Part shown: positions 35,713 through 43,669 of the stretch, piece by piece | How the letters are laid out: every line of letters starts with the position of its first letter | How positions within the stretch are numbered: position 1 is the stretch's first letter | Assembly (NCBI GenBank): GCA_049323835.1 | Contig: JBMOOJ010000104.1 | Location: forward strand, 1 to 64,000 | DNA length: 64,000 nt | Direction: 5' to 3' | Origin: SG-bin9 sp049323835 | Lineage (GTDB): Bacteria; Pseudomonadota; Alphaproteobacteria; Rhizobiales; Xanthobacteraceae | Position numbers and translations under genes: made by a program | The notes under the pieces: model-generated | Seen by the model: only the letters and a program-made list of their open reading frames with translations | Told to the model about the DNA's origin: nothing | The model's database searches: none

Positions 35713-36912
35713 TCAGAACGACAGGCTGTCCTTCATCAGGACCCAGCGGCCATTCTTGATTTGCTGCACCTGGGTGATGGTGGTCGCGAGGTGGTTCGTC
35801 TTCGAGAACTTCGTCGGCGGCGAGCTGAAGATGTCCTGGAAGACGTCGCCCGACTCGAGCGCATCCAGCATCTTCTGGCCGCTCAGATCCTTGCCCGCTT
35901 TGTTGGCGTAGTGGGCGAAGGTCATGACGGTGTTGTAGCCGATGATCGCCTGCGTATTGGCGTCGATGCCAAAAGACTTCTTGTAGTTGACGAGCCAGTC
36001 CTTCACCTTGCCCTTCGCCGTATCTTCGTAGGGAATTTCGAAGCCCGACGCGGCATAGAGACCTTCGACAGCTTCCTTGCCGAGCGCCGGGATTTCGAGA
36101 ACGTTCGTCGGCGTCGCGCCGAGGAAGATCACATCCCAGCCGAGCTTCTTGGCTTCGACCATGGCGCCGATGGTTTCACGCACGACCGTGCCGAGCACGA
36201 CCATGTCGCATCCGTCCGCCTTCATCTTGGCGACCTGCGCGCTGAAGTCCGATACGCCGCGCTTGTAGCTCGTGATCGACGCTGGCTGAAGCTTCATCGC
36301 CGCAACCTGCTGGGTGAAGCCGTCGAGCACGTTCTTACCGTACTCGTCATCCTGATGCATGATGCAGGGCTTCTTCAGGTTCTTTGACTCGATCATGAAC
36401 TTGACCGCTGCGCGCGTGCTTTCCACATACGGCAGCAGGTTATTGAACTTCAGCCGCTCCTGCGGCTTCGCCGGATCGAACTTATAGGTGAATTCGGCGG
36501 CCGTCAGCGGGAATAGCTGCAGCACGCCGGCATCGAACAGAATGTCCTGTGCGGCGAGCACGGTCGGCGAACCCATCGGGCCGACCATCGCAAACACCTT
36601 GTCCTTTTCGATCAACTTCTGTGACGCCAGCACGGCGCGCTTCGGGTCGTAACCGGAATCCTCGATGATCAGCTTGATCTTGCGGCCGTGGATGCCGCCG
36701 GCAGCGTTGATTTCCTCGGCCGCCATCTTCATTCCGTTGGCAACCGGCACGCCCCATGACTTGATCGGCCCGGACAGATCCTGGTGCGATCCGAGCACGA
36801 TTTCGTTGGCTGAGATGCCCTGGTTGGTCACCTTGGTCTGCGCGAAAGCTGGCACCTGCGCCAGCGCCAAAGCGCCCACGGCAAGGCCCAGCACCTTGTA
36901 CGATGTCGACAT
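35713..36912 (-). CDS. Liv-type ABC transporter substrate-binding protein
   Basis: 399 residues with a Sec signal (LGLAVGALALAQVPAFAQ). Receptor fold with NEIVLGSHQDLSGPIKSWGV, AAEEINAAGGIHGRKI and VGPMGSPTVLA. It is the last gene of livHMGF-ligase-receptor. In this arrangement the receptor often binds aromatic or other carboxylic acids that the ligase then activates; this is inferred from gene order. Confidence 0.93.
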   Translation of the reverse strand: MSTSYKVLGLAVGALALAQVPAFAQTKVTNQGISANEIVLGSHQDLSGPIKSWGVPVANGMKMAAEEINAAGGIHGRKIKLIIEDSGYDPKRAVLASQKLIEKDKVFAMVGPMGSPTVLAAQDILFDAGVLQLFPLTAAEFTYKFDPAKPQERLKFNNLLPYVESTRAAVKFMIESKNLKKPCIMHQDDEYGKNVLDGFTQQVAAMKLQPASITSYKRGVSDFSAQVAKMKADGCDMVVLGTVVRETIGAMVEAKKLGWDVIFLGATPTNVLEIPALGKEAVEGLYAASGFEIPYEDTAKGKVKDWLVNYKKSFGIDANTQAIIGYNTVMTFAHYANKAGKDLSGQKMLDALESGDVFQDIFSSPPTKFSKTNHLATTITQVQQIKNGRWVLMKDSLSF

Positions 36913-37046
36913 TTCACTCTCCTCTATTGGCCCGTTTTGAGCGAAGGTCAGGGCCTGTACGTGCCTTCGCCGCTTTCTTTACGTCTATTGAAGTCTATCG
37001 CATCCATCGCCGCGGTCCCCCGCGACAATCCGTCCGGGAACAAAGG

Positions 37047-38882
37047 CTACGCCACCGCCTTCGCTCCGTACATAGCCTCGATTTCACTGGCGTAGCGCTG
37101 GTTCACGAATTTGCGCTTCAGCTTCATCGTCGGCGTCAGCTCCTCATCTTCCGGGGTGAGCTGCCGCTCGATCAGGTAGAACTTCTTGATGGTCTCGACG
37201 CGGGCGAAGTTCGCGTTCACCGCCTCGATCTCCTTCCAGATGAGATCCTGCACCTCCGCGGCGCGGCAAAGGCTCGCATAGTTCGTAAACGGAATGTCGC
37301 GGTCCTGCGCGAACTTCTCGACGTTCTCCTGATCGATCATGATCAGGCACGTCAGGAACGGACGCTTGTCGCCGACCACCACCGCATCGGAGATGTAGGG
37401 CGAGAACTTGAGCTGGTTCTCGATTTCGGACGGGGTGATGTTCTTGCCGCCGGACGTGATGATGATGTCTTTCATCCGGTCGGTGATCTTGATGTAGCCC
37501 TCGTTGTCGATGGAACCGACATCGCCGGTATGCAGCCAGCCGTTCCGGATGGTTTCCGCCGTTTTTTCCGGCTGGTTCAGGTAGCCCATGAACAGGAAGT
37601 CGCCCTTGATGAGGATTTCCCCCTCCGGCGAAATCTTCACCTCGCCCCACGGCACCGTCTTGCCGACCGAGCCGAGCTTGGTGCGGTCGCTCGGCATCAG
37701 CGTCGCGACGCCGCAATTCTCGGTCTGGCCGTAGACCTCGCGCATATCGAGGCCGAGCGCCATGTACCAGCGGATCAGATCGGGTGCGATCGGGGCGGCG
37801 CCGGTGAAGCAGATGTGGCAGCGGTCGAGACCGATCATGCGGCGGATATTGCGGAACACCAGGCGGTACGCGAACCAGTTGGCGATCTGCAACGGCAGCG
37901 GCACCGGCTCGCCCTCGACCTTGCAGTCGGCGACGCGGTTACCGATCGCGAGCGCCTTGCTGTAGATCCATTTCTGCAGCGGCGTTGCGTCCTTCAGCGC
38001 AATCATGACGCCCGAGTAGAATTTTTCCCAGATGCGCGGCACCGCAAGGAACGTTGTCGGCTGCACCTCGCGAATGTTGTCGGGCACGGTTTCCGGGCTC
38101 TCGGCAAAGTTCATCACCGAGCCGACCGCGATCGAAAGATAGTAGCCGCCGATCCGTTCAGCCACATGGCACAGCGGCAGGAACACCAGCCGCTCCTCGC
38201 TCTCGTTCGGAATCAGCAGCGTGTCGGCGTTGCGCATCTGATGCACAACGCTGCGGTTCGAATGCATCGCGCCCTTCGGCGGCCCGGTGGTGCCGGACGT
38301 ATAGACGAGGATCGCCAGATCGTCGGCCGTGCGGCTCCTGACCATCTCCTCCCAAAGCGCCTCCCGGCCGGACATGTGGTTGCGGCCGAGTGCACGGAAT
38401 TCGTCGAACGACATGGCCATCGGATCGTTGAAACCGCCCAGGCCCTCCATATCGAAGATCACGATCTTCTCGAGAGACGGACAGCGCGTGCGGCAGGTCA
38501 GAACCTTGTCGAGCTGCTCTTCGTCCTCGACGAAAATGACCTTGGTCCGCGAGTCATTGACCAGATACTCGACCTGCGGGATCGAGTCGGTCGGATAGAT
38601 GCCGGACGAGACCCCACCCGCGCACAACACGCCCATGTCGGCGTAAAGCCATTCCGGAACGGCATTGGCGACGATGGATGCGACGTCGCCGGGCTTGAAG
38701 CCGATGGCGTGCAGCGCGTAGGCCACCTCCTTGGACGTTTGCAACCATTCGTTCCAGGTCGTGGCCTGCCAGACGCCGAACACCTTCTCGCGGATCGCGG
38801 GCTTGTCGCCGCGCAACTTCACCGATGCGAGAAAGCTTCCCGCAATCGTGTCCGCCACCGTTACCGTAGCCGCCCTCGTCAT
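37047..38882 (-). CDS. AMP-dependent long-chain-type acyl-CoA synthetase
   Basis: 611 residues, FadD15-like. ATP-binding P-loop VYTSGTTGPPKGAMHSN (about 191-207), adenylate motif YGQTENCG, HTGDVGSID and the C-terminal hinge/lysine region KDIIITSGGKNITPSEIENQ. It joins CoA to a carboxylic acid at the cost of ATP to AMP. It lies between livF (102 bases) and the receptor gene (134 bases) on the same strand, so import and activation are probably coupled. Confidence 0.94.
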   Translation of the reverse strand: MTRAATVTVADTIAGSFLASVKLRGDKPAIREKVFGVWQATTWNEWLQTSKEVAYALHAIGFKPGDVASIVANAVPEWLYADMGVLCAGGVSSGIYPTDSIPQVEYLVNDSRTKVIFVEDEEQLDKVLTCRTRCPSLEKIVIFDMEGLGGFNDPMAMSFDEFRALGRNHMSGREALWEEMVRSRTADDLAILVYTSGTTGPPKGAMHSNRSVVHQMRNADTLLIPNESEERLVFLPLCHVAERIGGYYLSIAVGSVMNFAESPETVPDNIREVQPTTFLAVPRIWEKFYSGVMIALKDATPLQKWIYSKALAIGNRVADCKVEGEPVPLPLQIANWFAYRLVFRNIRRMIGLDRCHICFTGAAPIAPDLIRWYMALGLDMREVYGQTENCGVATLMPSDRTKLGSVGKTVPWGEVKISPEGEILIKGDFLFMGYLNQPEKTAETIRNGWLHTGDVGSIDNEGYIKITDRMKDIIITSGGKNITPSEIENQLKFSPYISDAVVVGDKRPFLTCLIMIDQENVEKFAQDRDIPFTNYASLCRAAEVQDLIWKEIEAVNANFARVETIKKFYLIERQLTPEDEELTPTMKLKRKFVNQRYASEIEAMYGAKAVA

Positions 38883-38984
38883 GGCCGTCTTCCCTCGTTC
38901 GATTCCGCTCCCGTCCGCGCCCGGCTTTTCACCGGGTTCTTGTTGAGACTGCCGCCAGTCATCGGCGGGTTGCCGCGATATCCT

Positions 38985-39764
38985 CTATCGCCACGTTTTC
39001 TTCTTCTTCCAGCGCCGCTCGCCGCGCGCACCGTGGTCGGCAGCGCCGAGATAGAACTCCTGAATGTCCTGCGACTGCATCAGCTTCTCGCAGGTATCAT
39101 TCATCACCACGCGGCCGATTTCGAGCACATAGCCGTAGTGCGCCGTCTCCAGCGCCACCTTGGCGTTCTGCTCGACCAGCAGGATCGACGTGCCCCGCTC
39201 CTCGTTGATACGGCGGATGATGTTGAAGATTTCCTTCACCAGCAGCGGCGACAGGCCGAGCGACGGCTCGTCGAACAGGATCAGCTTCGGCCGGTTCATC
39301 AGGGCGCGGCCGATCGCCAGCATCTGCTGCTCGCCGCCGGAGAGCTGACCCGCCGGCTGATTGATGCGCTCGCGCAGGCGCGGGAAGTAATTGTAGACCT
39401 GCTCGAGATCCGCCGCGACACCATCGCTGTCGCTACGCGGATAGGAGCCCATCATCAGGTTCTCACGCACGCTCAGGAACGGAAACACTTCCCGCCCCTC
39501 GGGGACGTGGCTGAGACCGAGCCGAACGATTTTATCTGCGTCCATCCGCTGAATCGGCTTGCCTTCGAACTCGATCGAGCCCTTCTGCGGATCGAGAATG
39601 CCGGAGATGGTTTTCAAGACCGTGGTCTTGCCGGCGCCGTTGGCGCCAAGCAGCGTCACGATCTTGCCGCGCGGCACCTCGAGCGAAATCCCGCGGATGG
39701 CCATGATCGGCCCGTAGTAGCTTTCGATGTTACTGACCTTGAGGACGATGTCGTTTGCGCTCAT
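38985..39764 (-). CDS. livF: Liv ABC transporter ATP-binding protein LivF
   Basis: 259 residues from MSANDIVLKV. Walker A GANGAGKTT, signature LSGGEQQML, Walker B LILFDEPSLGL. The C-terminus carries a basic tail (RGERRWKKKKTWR) beyond the usual end of LivF; its role is unclear. It starts 10 bases after livG. Confidence 0.95.
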   Translation of the reverse strand: MSANDIVLKVSNIESYYGPIMAIRGISLEVPRGKIVTLLGANGAGKTTVLKTISGILDPQKGSIEFEGKPIQRMDADKIVRLGLSHVPEGREVFPFLSVRENLMMGSYPRSDSDGVAADLEQVYNYFPRLRERINQPAGQLSGGEQQMLAIGRALMNRPKLILFDEPSLGLSPLLVKEIFNIIRRINEERGTSILLVEQNAKVALETAHYGYVLEIGRVVMNDTCEKLMQSQDIQEFYLGAADHGARGERRWKKKKTWR

Positions 39765-39774
39765 GCCATCATCC

Positions 39775-40533
39775 TCATGCGCCGAGATAGGCCGCAACGA
39801 CATCCGGGTGCGACTGCACCTCGGCCGGCTGCCCCATCGCCAGCACCTTGCCGTAGTTCAGCGCGATCACGCGATCGGACACCCGGCTGACCAGCGACAT
39901 GTCGTGCTCGACCATCAGAACGGTGATGCCGAGCTCGCTCTTCATGTCGCGAATCCAGAACGACATGTCGGTCGTCTCCTCCACGTTCAGTCCGGATGAC
40001 GGCTCGTCGAGCAGGATCAGCTTCGGCTCGGTGCAAAGCGCCCGCGCCAGCTCGACCACCTTGCGGACGCCGTAAGGCAGACCCGAGATCACGCGATCGC
40101 GATACGGTTCGAGATCGAGAAACTCGATCACCTGCTCGACCTTGTGACGGTGCATCTTCTCGTCACGCCGCACGCTCGGCATGAACAGCACTTCCTGCCA
40201 GAGGCTCGACGTGCAGTGGCGATGGCGGCCGACCAGCAGGTTGTTCAGCACCGACGCATTCTCGAACAGCTCGATGTTCTGGAAGGTGCGCGCGATGCCG
40301 AGCTTGGCGATGTCATAGGGCGCATCGTTGGTGATGTCGCGATCCTCGAAGTACAGTTTGCCCGTGGTGGGATTGTAGAGCCGCGAAATCAGGTTGAAGA
40401 TCGAGCTCTTGCCGGCGCCGTTCGGGCCGATGATCGACAGGATCTCGCCTTTCTCGATCGCAAAGCTCACGGAATCGACGGCCTTCAGGCCGCCGAAGTG
40501 CAGCGACAGGTTCTCGGCGCGAAAGTAGCTCAT
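39775..40533 (-). CDS. livG: Liv ABC transporter ATP-binding protein LivG
   Basis: 252 residues from MSYFRAENLS. Walker A GPNGAGKSS, signature region LPYGVRKVVELARAL, Walker B LILLDEPSSGL and MVEHDMSLV. Its ATG overlaps the livM stop by 4 bases. Confidence 0.95.
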   Translation of the reverse strand: MSYFRAENLSLHFGGLKAVDSVSFAIEKGEILSIIGPNGAGKSSIFNLISRLYNPTTGKLYFEDRDITNDAPYDIAKLGIARTFQNIELFENASVLNNLLVGRHRHCTSSLWQEVLFMPSVRRDEKMHRHKVEQVIEFLDLEPYRDRVISGLPYGVRKVVELARALCTEPKLILLDEPSSGLNVEETTDMSFWIRDMKSELGITVLMVEHDMSLVSRVSDRVIALNYGKVLAMGQPAEVQSHPDVVAAYLGA

Positions 40534-41681
40534 CGATTTCGCTCCGACTTCATGTAGATCTTCTGCCGTTTGAAAGTGGCGCGCTTGTAGAGCGGGAACA
40601 GTTGGAAGAAGAGCTTGATCTTCAGCCAGCGCCCGTAGAGGCCGAGCGGTTCGAACAGGATGAACGCCATGATGATGAAGCCGTAGATCGCGCCTTTCAG
40701 GCCGTTGGCGGACGCAATTGCGGACACAGTCCTCTCGATCTCCGCCGCTTTCGCGGCACCCGCACCGAACAGCATCGAGAAGTTTGCGATCGCGCCCGGG
40801 ATATCGTCCTTCAAGAACGTCAGGAACGGATCGATCATCACGACGAAGATCGCGCCGAGCACAGCGCCATGCAGGCTGAATGCGCCGCCGATCAGAATCA
40901 CCATGATGAATTCGATCGACAGCGCCAGCGTGAACATCTCCGGCGATATGAACGACAGCTTGTGCGCATAGAGACATCCGGCAAGGCCGGTGATCGCCGC
41001 ACTGATCGCAAATGACTTCACCTTGTAGAGGGCGACGTTGATGCCCATGCTCTTCGCGGCCGTCTCGCTGTCGCGGATGGCGACAAAGGCGCGGCCGGTC
41101 GGCGAGCGCATCAGGTTGATTGCACCGAGAATGATCAGCAGCAATACACCCATGCACAGATAGTAGAAGGTCGGACTGTCGCGCGGGATCGTCGTGCCGA
41201 GCATCTCGATGGTCTTGACGCGCAAGCCTTCGTTGCCGTGGGTGACGCTTTCCCAGCGCGCTAGGATTTCCTCGACGATGAAGGCAAAGGAAATAGTAGC
41301 GATGACGAGATAGATGCCCTGCAGGCGCAGGGCCGGAAAGCCGACCATCGCGCCGATCAGGCCGGTCAGAAGCCCCGCCGTCAGGAAATAGACAGGAAAC
41401 GGCACACCATGCTTCTGCAAGTAGGCCGTGGTGTAGGCGCCGATCGCCAGAAACGCCGCATGGCCGAGCGAAGCCTGCCCGGTGAAGCCGGTCAGGATCA
41501 GCAGCGCGACACCGACGATGGCGTAGATCGCGACGAACACGAGCTGGCTGACGAGATAGCTCGAGAGCACGAATGGCGCGATCACAAGCAGCGCCAGAAG
41601 CGTGCCGTAGGTCCACACGTAGCCCGCATGCGGAAAAAGCTTGATGTCGTCTTCGTAGTCGGTCTTGAAGAGAAACTTCAT
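40530..41681 (-). CDS. livM: Liv ABC transporter permease LivM
   Basis: 383 residues from MKFLFKTDYE. Longer than the LivM at 26057, mainly by a cytoplasmic N-terminus and a basic C-terminal tail (PLYKRATFKRQKIYMKSERN). Motifs: LTGFTGQASLGHAAFLAIGA and ITGLAGCLYAHKLSFISPEM. A loop of about 25 residues (FLKDDIPGAIANFSMLFGAG) precedes the last membrane segment. Confidence 0.94.
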   Translation of the reverse strand: MKFLFKTDYEDDIKLFPHAGYVWTYGTLLALLVIAPFVLSSYLVSQLVFVAIYAIVGVALLILTGFTGQASLGHAAFLAIGAYTTAYLQKHGVPFPVYFLTAGLLTGLIGAMVGFPALRLQGIYLVIATISFAFIVEEILARWESVTHGNEGLRVKTIEMLGTTIPRDSPTFYYLCMGVLLLIILGAINLMRSPTGRAFVAIRDSETAAKSMGINVALYKVKSFAISAAITGLAGCLYAHKLSFISPEMFTLALSIEFIMVILIGGAFSLHGAVLGAIFVVMIDPFLTFLKDDIPGAIANFSMLFGAGAAKAAEIERTVSAIASANGLKGAIYGFIIMAFILFEPLGLYGRWLKIKLFFQLFPLYKRATFKRQKIYMKSERNR

Positions 41682-41694
41682 TGGACGCTTCCCC

Positions 41695-42570
41695 TCAGAC
41701 TTTCTTGCGAACGTGCAGGCCAAAGATGCCTTCGGGCTTCAGCAGCAGCACGGCCAGCAGCACGAGATAGGGAGCGACATCCTTCCAGCCCTGAGGCAGG
41801 TAGAAGCCGGCCATGCTTTCGATCACGCCGATCAGCACGCCGCCAACGACAGCTCCGGGGATCGATCCGAATCCGCCCAGCACGGCCGCCGGAAACGCCT
41901 TCAGTCCCAGCACCAGGCCGACGTTCGAATGGATGAAGGTGATCGGCGCGAGCAGAACGCCGGCGCAGGTCGCAACCGCAGCCGAGATCGCCCAGACGAT
42001 CGCCACGACGCGCTTGACCGGAATGCCCATGTAATAGGCAGCGAGCATGTTTTCCGACGTCGCCCGCATCGCCGTGCCGAGCGTGGTCTTGTTGAAGAAC
42101 AGATAGAGCAGCAGGCACAGCAGCAGCGTCGCCGCGATCACCGAGAGTTTGTCATGCGCGAGCACGAGGCCGCCGAGCCGCAGCACGCCCTGCGAGAACG
42201 GCGTCTCGATCTTGAGGTCGTCGGTACCCCAGATCATGCCGGCGACGGAGCGCAAGAAGAAGCCGAGGCCGATCGTCGCCATGACGATGGTGAACTGCGG
42301 ATAGCCGAGGATCGGCCGCACGATCAGCCGCTCGGCAACCATGCCGCACGCAGCCATCGCGATCACCGCGCCGAGAAATCCGAGCCAGTAGTTGAAGCCG
42401 AGGATGCCGATGAAGGTGAAGGCGAAGAAGCCGCCCAGCATCATCAGGTCGCCCTGGGCGAAGTTGACAACTTCCGTTGCCTTGTAAATCAGCACGAAGC
42501 CGAGAGCGATCAGGCCATAGACGCACCCAAGCGCAATTCCGCTCACTAGCTGCTGAACGAAGTCCAGCAT
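41695..42570 (-). CDS. livH: Liv ABC transporter permease LivH
   Basis: 291 residues from MLDFVQQLVS. Motifs GLIALGFVLIYKATEVVNFA and AFPAAVLGGFGSIPGAVVGG. First gene of the operon livHMGF-ligase-receptor; its promoter should lie in the 610-base divergent region upstream. Confidence 0.94.
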   Translation of the reverse strand: MLDFVQQLVSGIALGCVYGLIALGFVLIYKATEVVNFAQGDLMMLGGFFAFTFIGILGFNYWLGFLGAVIAMAACGMVAERLIVRPILGYPQFTIVMATIGLGFFLRSVAGMIWGTDDLKIETPFSQGVLRLGGLVLAHDKLSVIAATLLLCLLLYLFFNKTTLGTAMRATSENMLAAYYMGIPVKRVVAIVWAISAAVATCAGVLLAPITFIHSNVGLVLGLKAFPAAVLGGFGSIPGAVVGGVLIGVIESMAGFYLPQGWKDVAPYLVLLAVLLLKPEGIFGLHVRKKV

Positions 42571-43180
42571 CGCGATCGTCCCTCCCCCTGTCGCACAGCG
42601 ATTTTTATCGTCTTGTGCGTGCAGCAACCGCGTCTTGTTTTTGTTTTTACGTTCGTGGACGAACGCAGCGTCGCTCGAAGCATAGTGCCAAATCACGACG
42701 GCAAGTCAACACGATGCGGACTGCCCCGCAGCTTCATCAGATGAAATGCGTGCACGAGAAAATCTCGTTGGCGCACGATATGCCAAGCATCATTTCATGT
42801 GCTGGTGTGCTCCGCGATCATCGTGCGCAGCATGTGTATGCTCATGTTGCAGTCATCCCCGGCAGCGATGCTGCGACAGCACGTCGCTGGACGACGCAAA
42901 CCCGCAGCAGCCCGCGACCATGTCCGGCGGTCACGGCAAGGAGATTGCGAGTGTTGGCAATTGACTTCGTATCGCAATGTAGCGCGCAGCATTTGCTGCT
43001 GCGTTGCAACATGGTGTCATGGCACCACAATTTAATTTGAGCGATTCCAAATTCCTTGCCGGGACTTCTGAAGCGGCTCATTCTTTGCCCGCCCCGCGCG
43101 CCGACCCGGTGGGCGCCGGACGCAGTCTCGATGGTCCAAATCGTCGCCGTAAGTGACGCCAGCACCGGAGGGGAAGAAGC
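42571..43180. other. 610-base divergent intergenic region (livH / iorA)
   Basis: No convincing gene. Visible structures: ACGAG-AAAAT-CTCGT (42754-42768), a small stem, and a near-perfect palindrome TGGTGTCATGGCACCA (43012-43027), 154 bases before iorA. An AT-richer segment follows it (AATTTAATTTGAGCG, 43029 on). A promoter for the iorAB genes is likely near 43000-43170 and one for livH near 42571-42720. Short overlapping reading frames here have no family resemblance. Confidence 0.4.
43012..43027. promoter_or_regulatory. Candidate operator upstream of iorAB
   Basis: TGGTGTCATGGCACCA: the outer TGGTG/CACCA arms are exact complements and the centre CATG is self-complementary. It is placed where a regulator of iorAB could bind. 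No regulator gene is adjacent. Confidence 0.4.
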
Positions 43181-43669
43181 ATGCCCAACCTCAATATCAA
43201 TGGGCGGAATGTGTCCGTCGACGCAGCGGGAGATACGCCGCTGCTGTGGGTCATCCGCGAACAACTGCAAATGACGGGAACGAAGTTCGGCTGCGGTGCA
43301 GGTCTCTGCGGCGCGTGCACGGTTCATGTCAACGGCGAAGCCGTGCGCTCGTGCCAGACGCTGGTGAGCGAGGTCGGCAACAAGAAGATCACGACCATCG
43401 AGGGGCTCAGCACCAAGGGCGATCATCCGCTGCAGAAGGCATGGATCGCGGAACAGGTGCCGCAATGCGGCTACTGCCAGTCCGGCCAGATCATGCAGGC
43501 TGCTTCCCTGCTCGCGAAAAACAACAACCCCACCAAGGAGGAAGTCATCGAGCACATGGACGGCAATCTCTGCCGTTGCATGACTTATTCCCGCATCCAG
43601 AAGGCCGTGATGCGCGCCGCCGCCGATATGCGCACGGCCGCCACCGCCAGCGATCGGAGGAACACATGA
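43181..43669 (+). CDS. iorA: Isoquinoline 1-oxidoreductase-type 2Fe-2S small subunit
   Basis: 162 residues. Plant-ferredoxin cluster cysteines C38, C43, C46 and C58, and the second cluster C96, C99, C131 and C133 (CGYCQSGQ, CRC) are all intact, as in molybdenum hydroxylase small subunits. It carries electrons from the molybdenum site to an acceptor. GGAGG lies upstream of its ATG, and it overlaps iorB by 4 bases. Two-subunit IorAB enzymes hydroxylate N-heterocycles or oxidise aldehydes. Confidence 0.93.
   Translation: MPNLNINGRNVSVDAAGDTPLLWVIREQLQMTGTKFGCGAGLCGACTVHVNGEAVRSCQTLVSEVGNKKITTIEGLSTKGDHPLQKAWIAEQVPQCGYCQSGQIMQAASLLAKNNNPTKEEVIEHMDGNLCRCMTYSRIQKAVMRAAADMRTAATASDRRNT

Noticed and set aside
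36903..39890. 995-codon plus-strand frame opposite the acyl-CoA ligase and livF
   Set aside because: Shadow of strongly supported minus-strand genes; no motifs.
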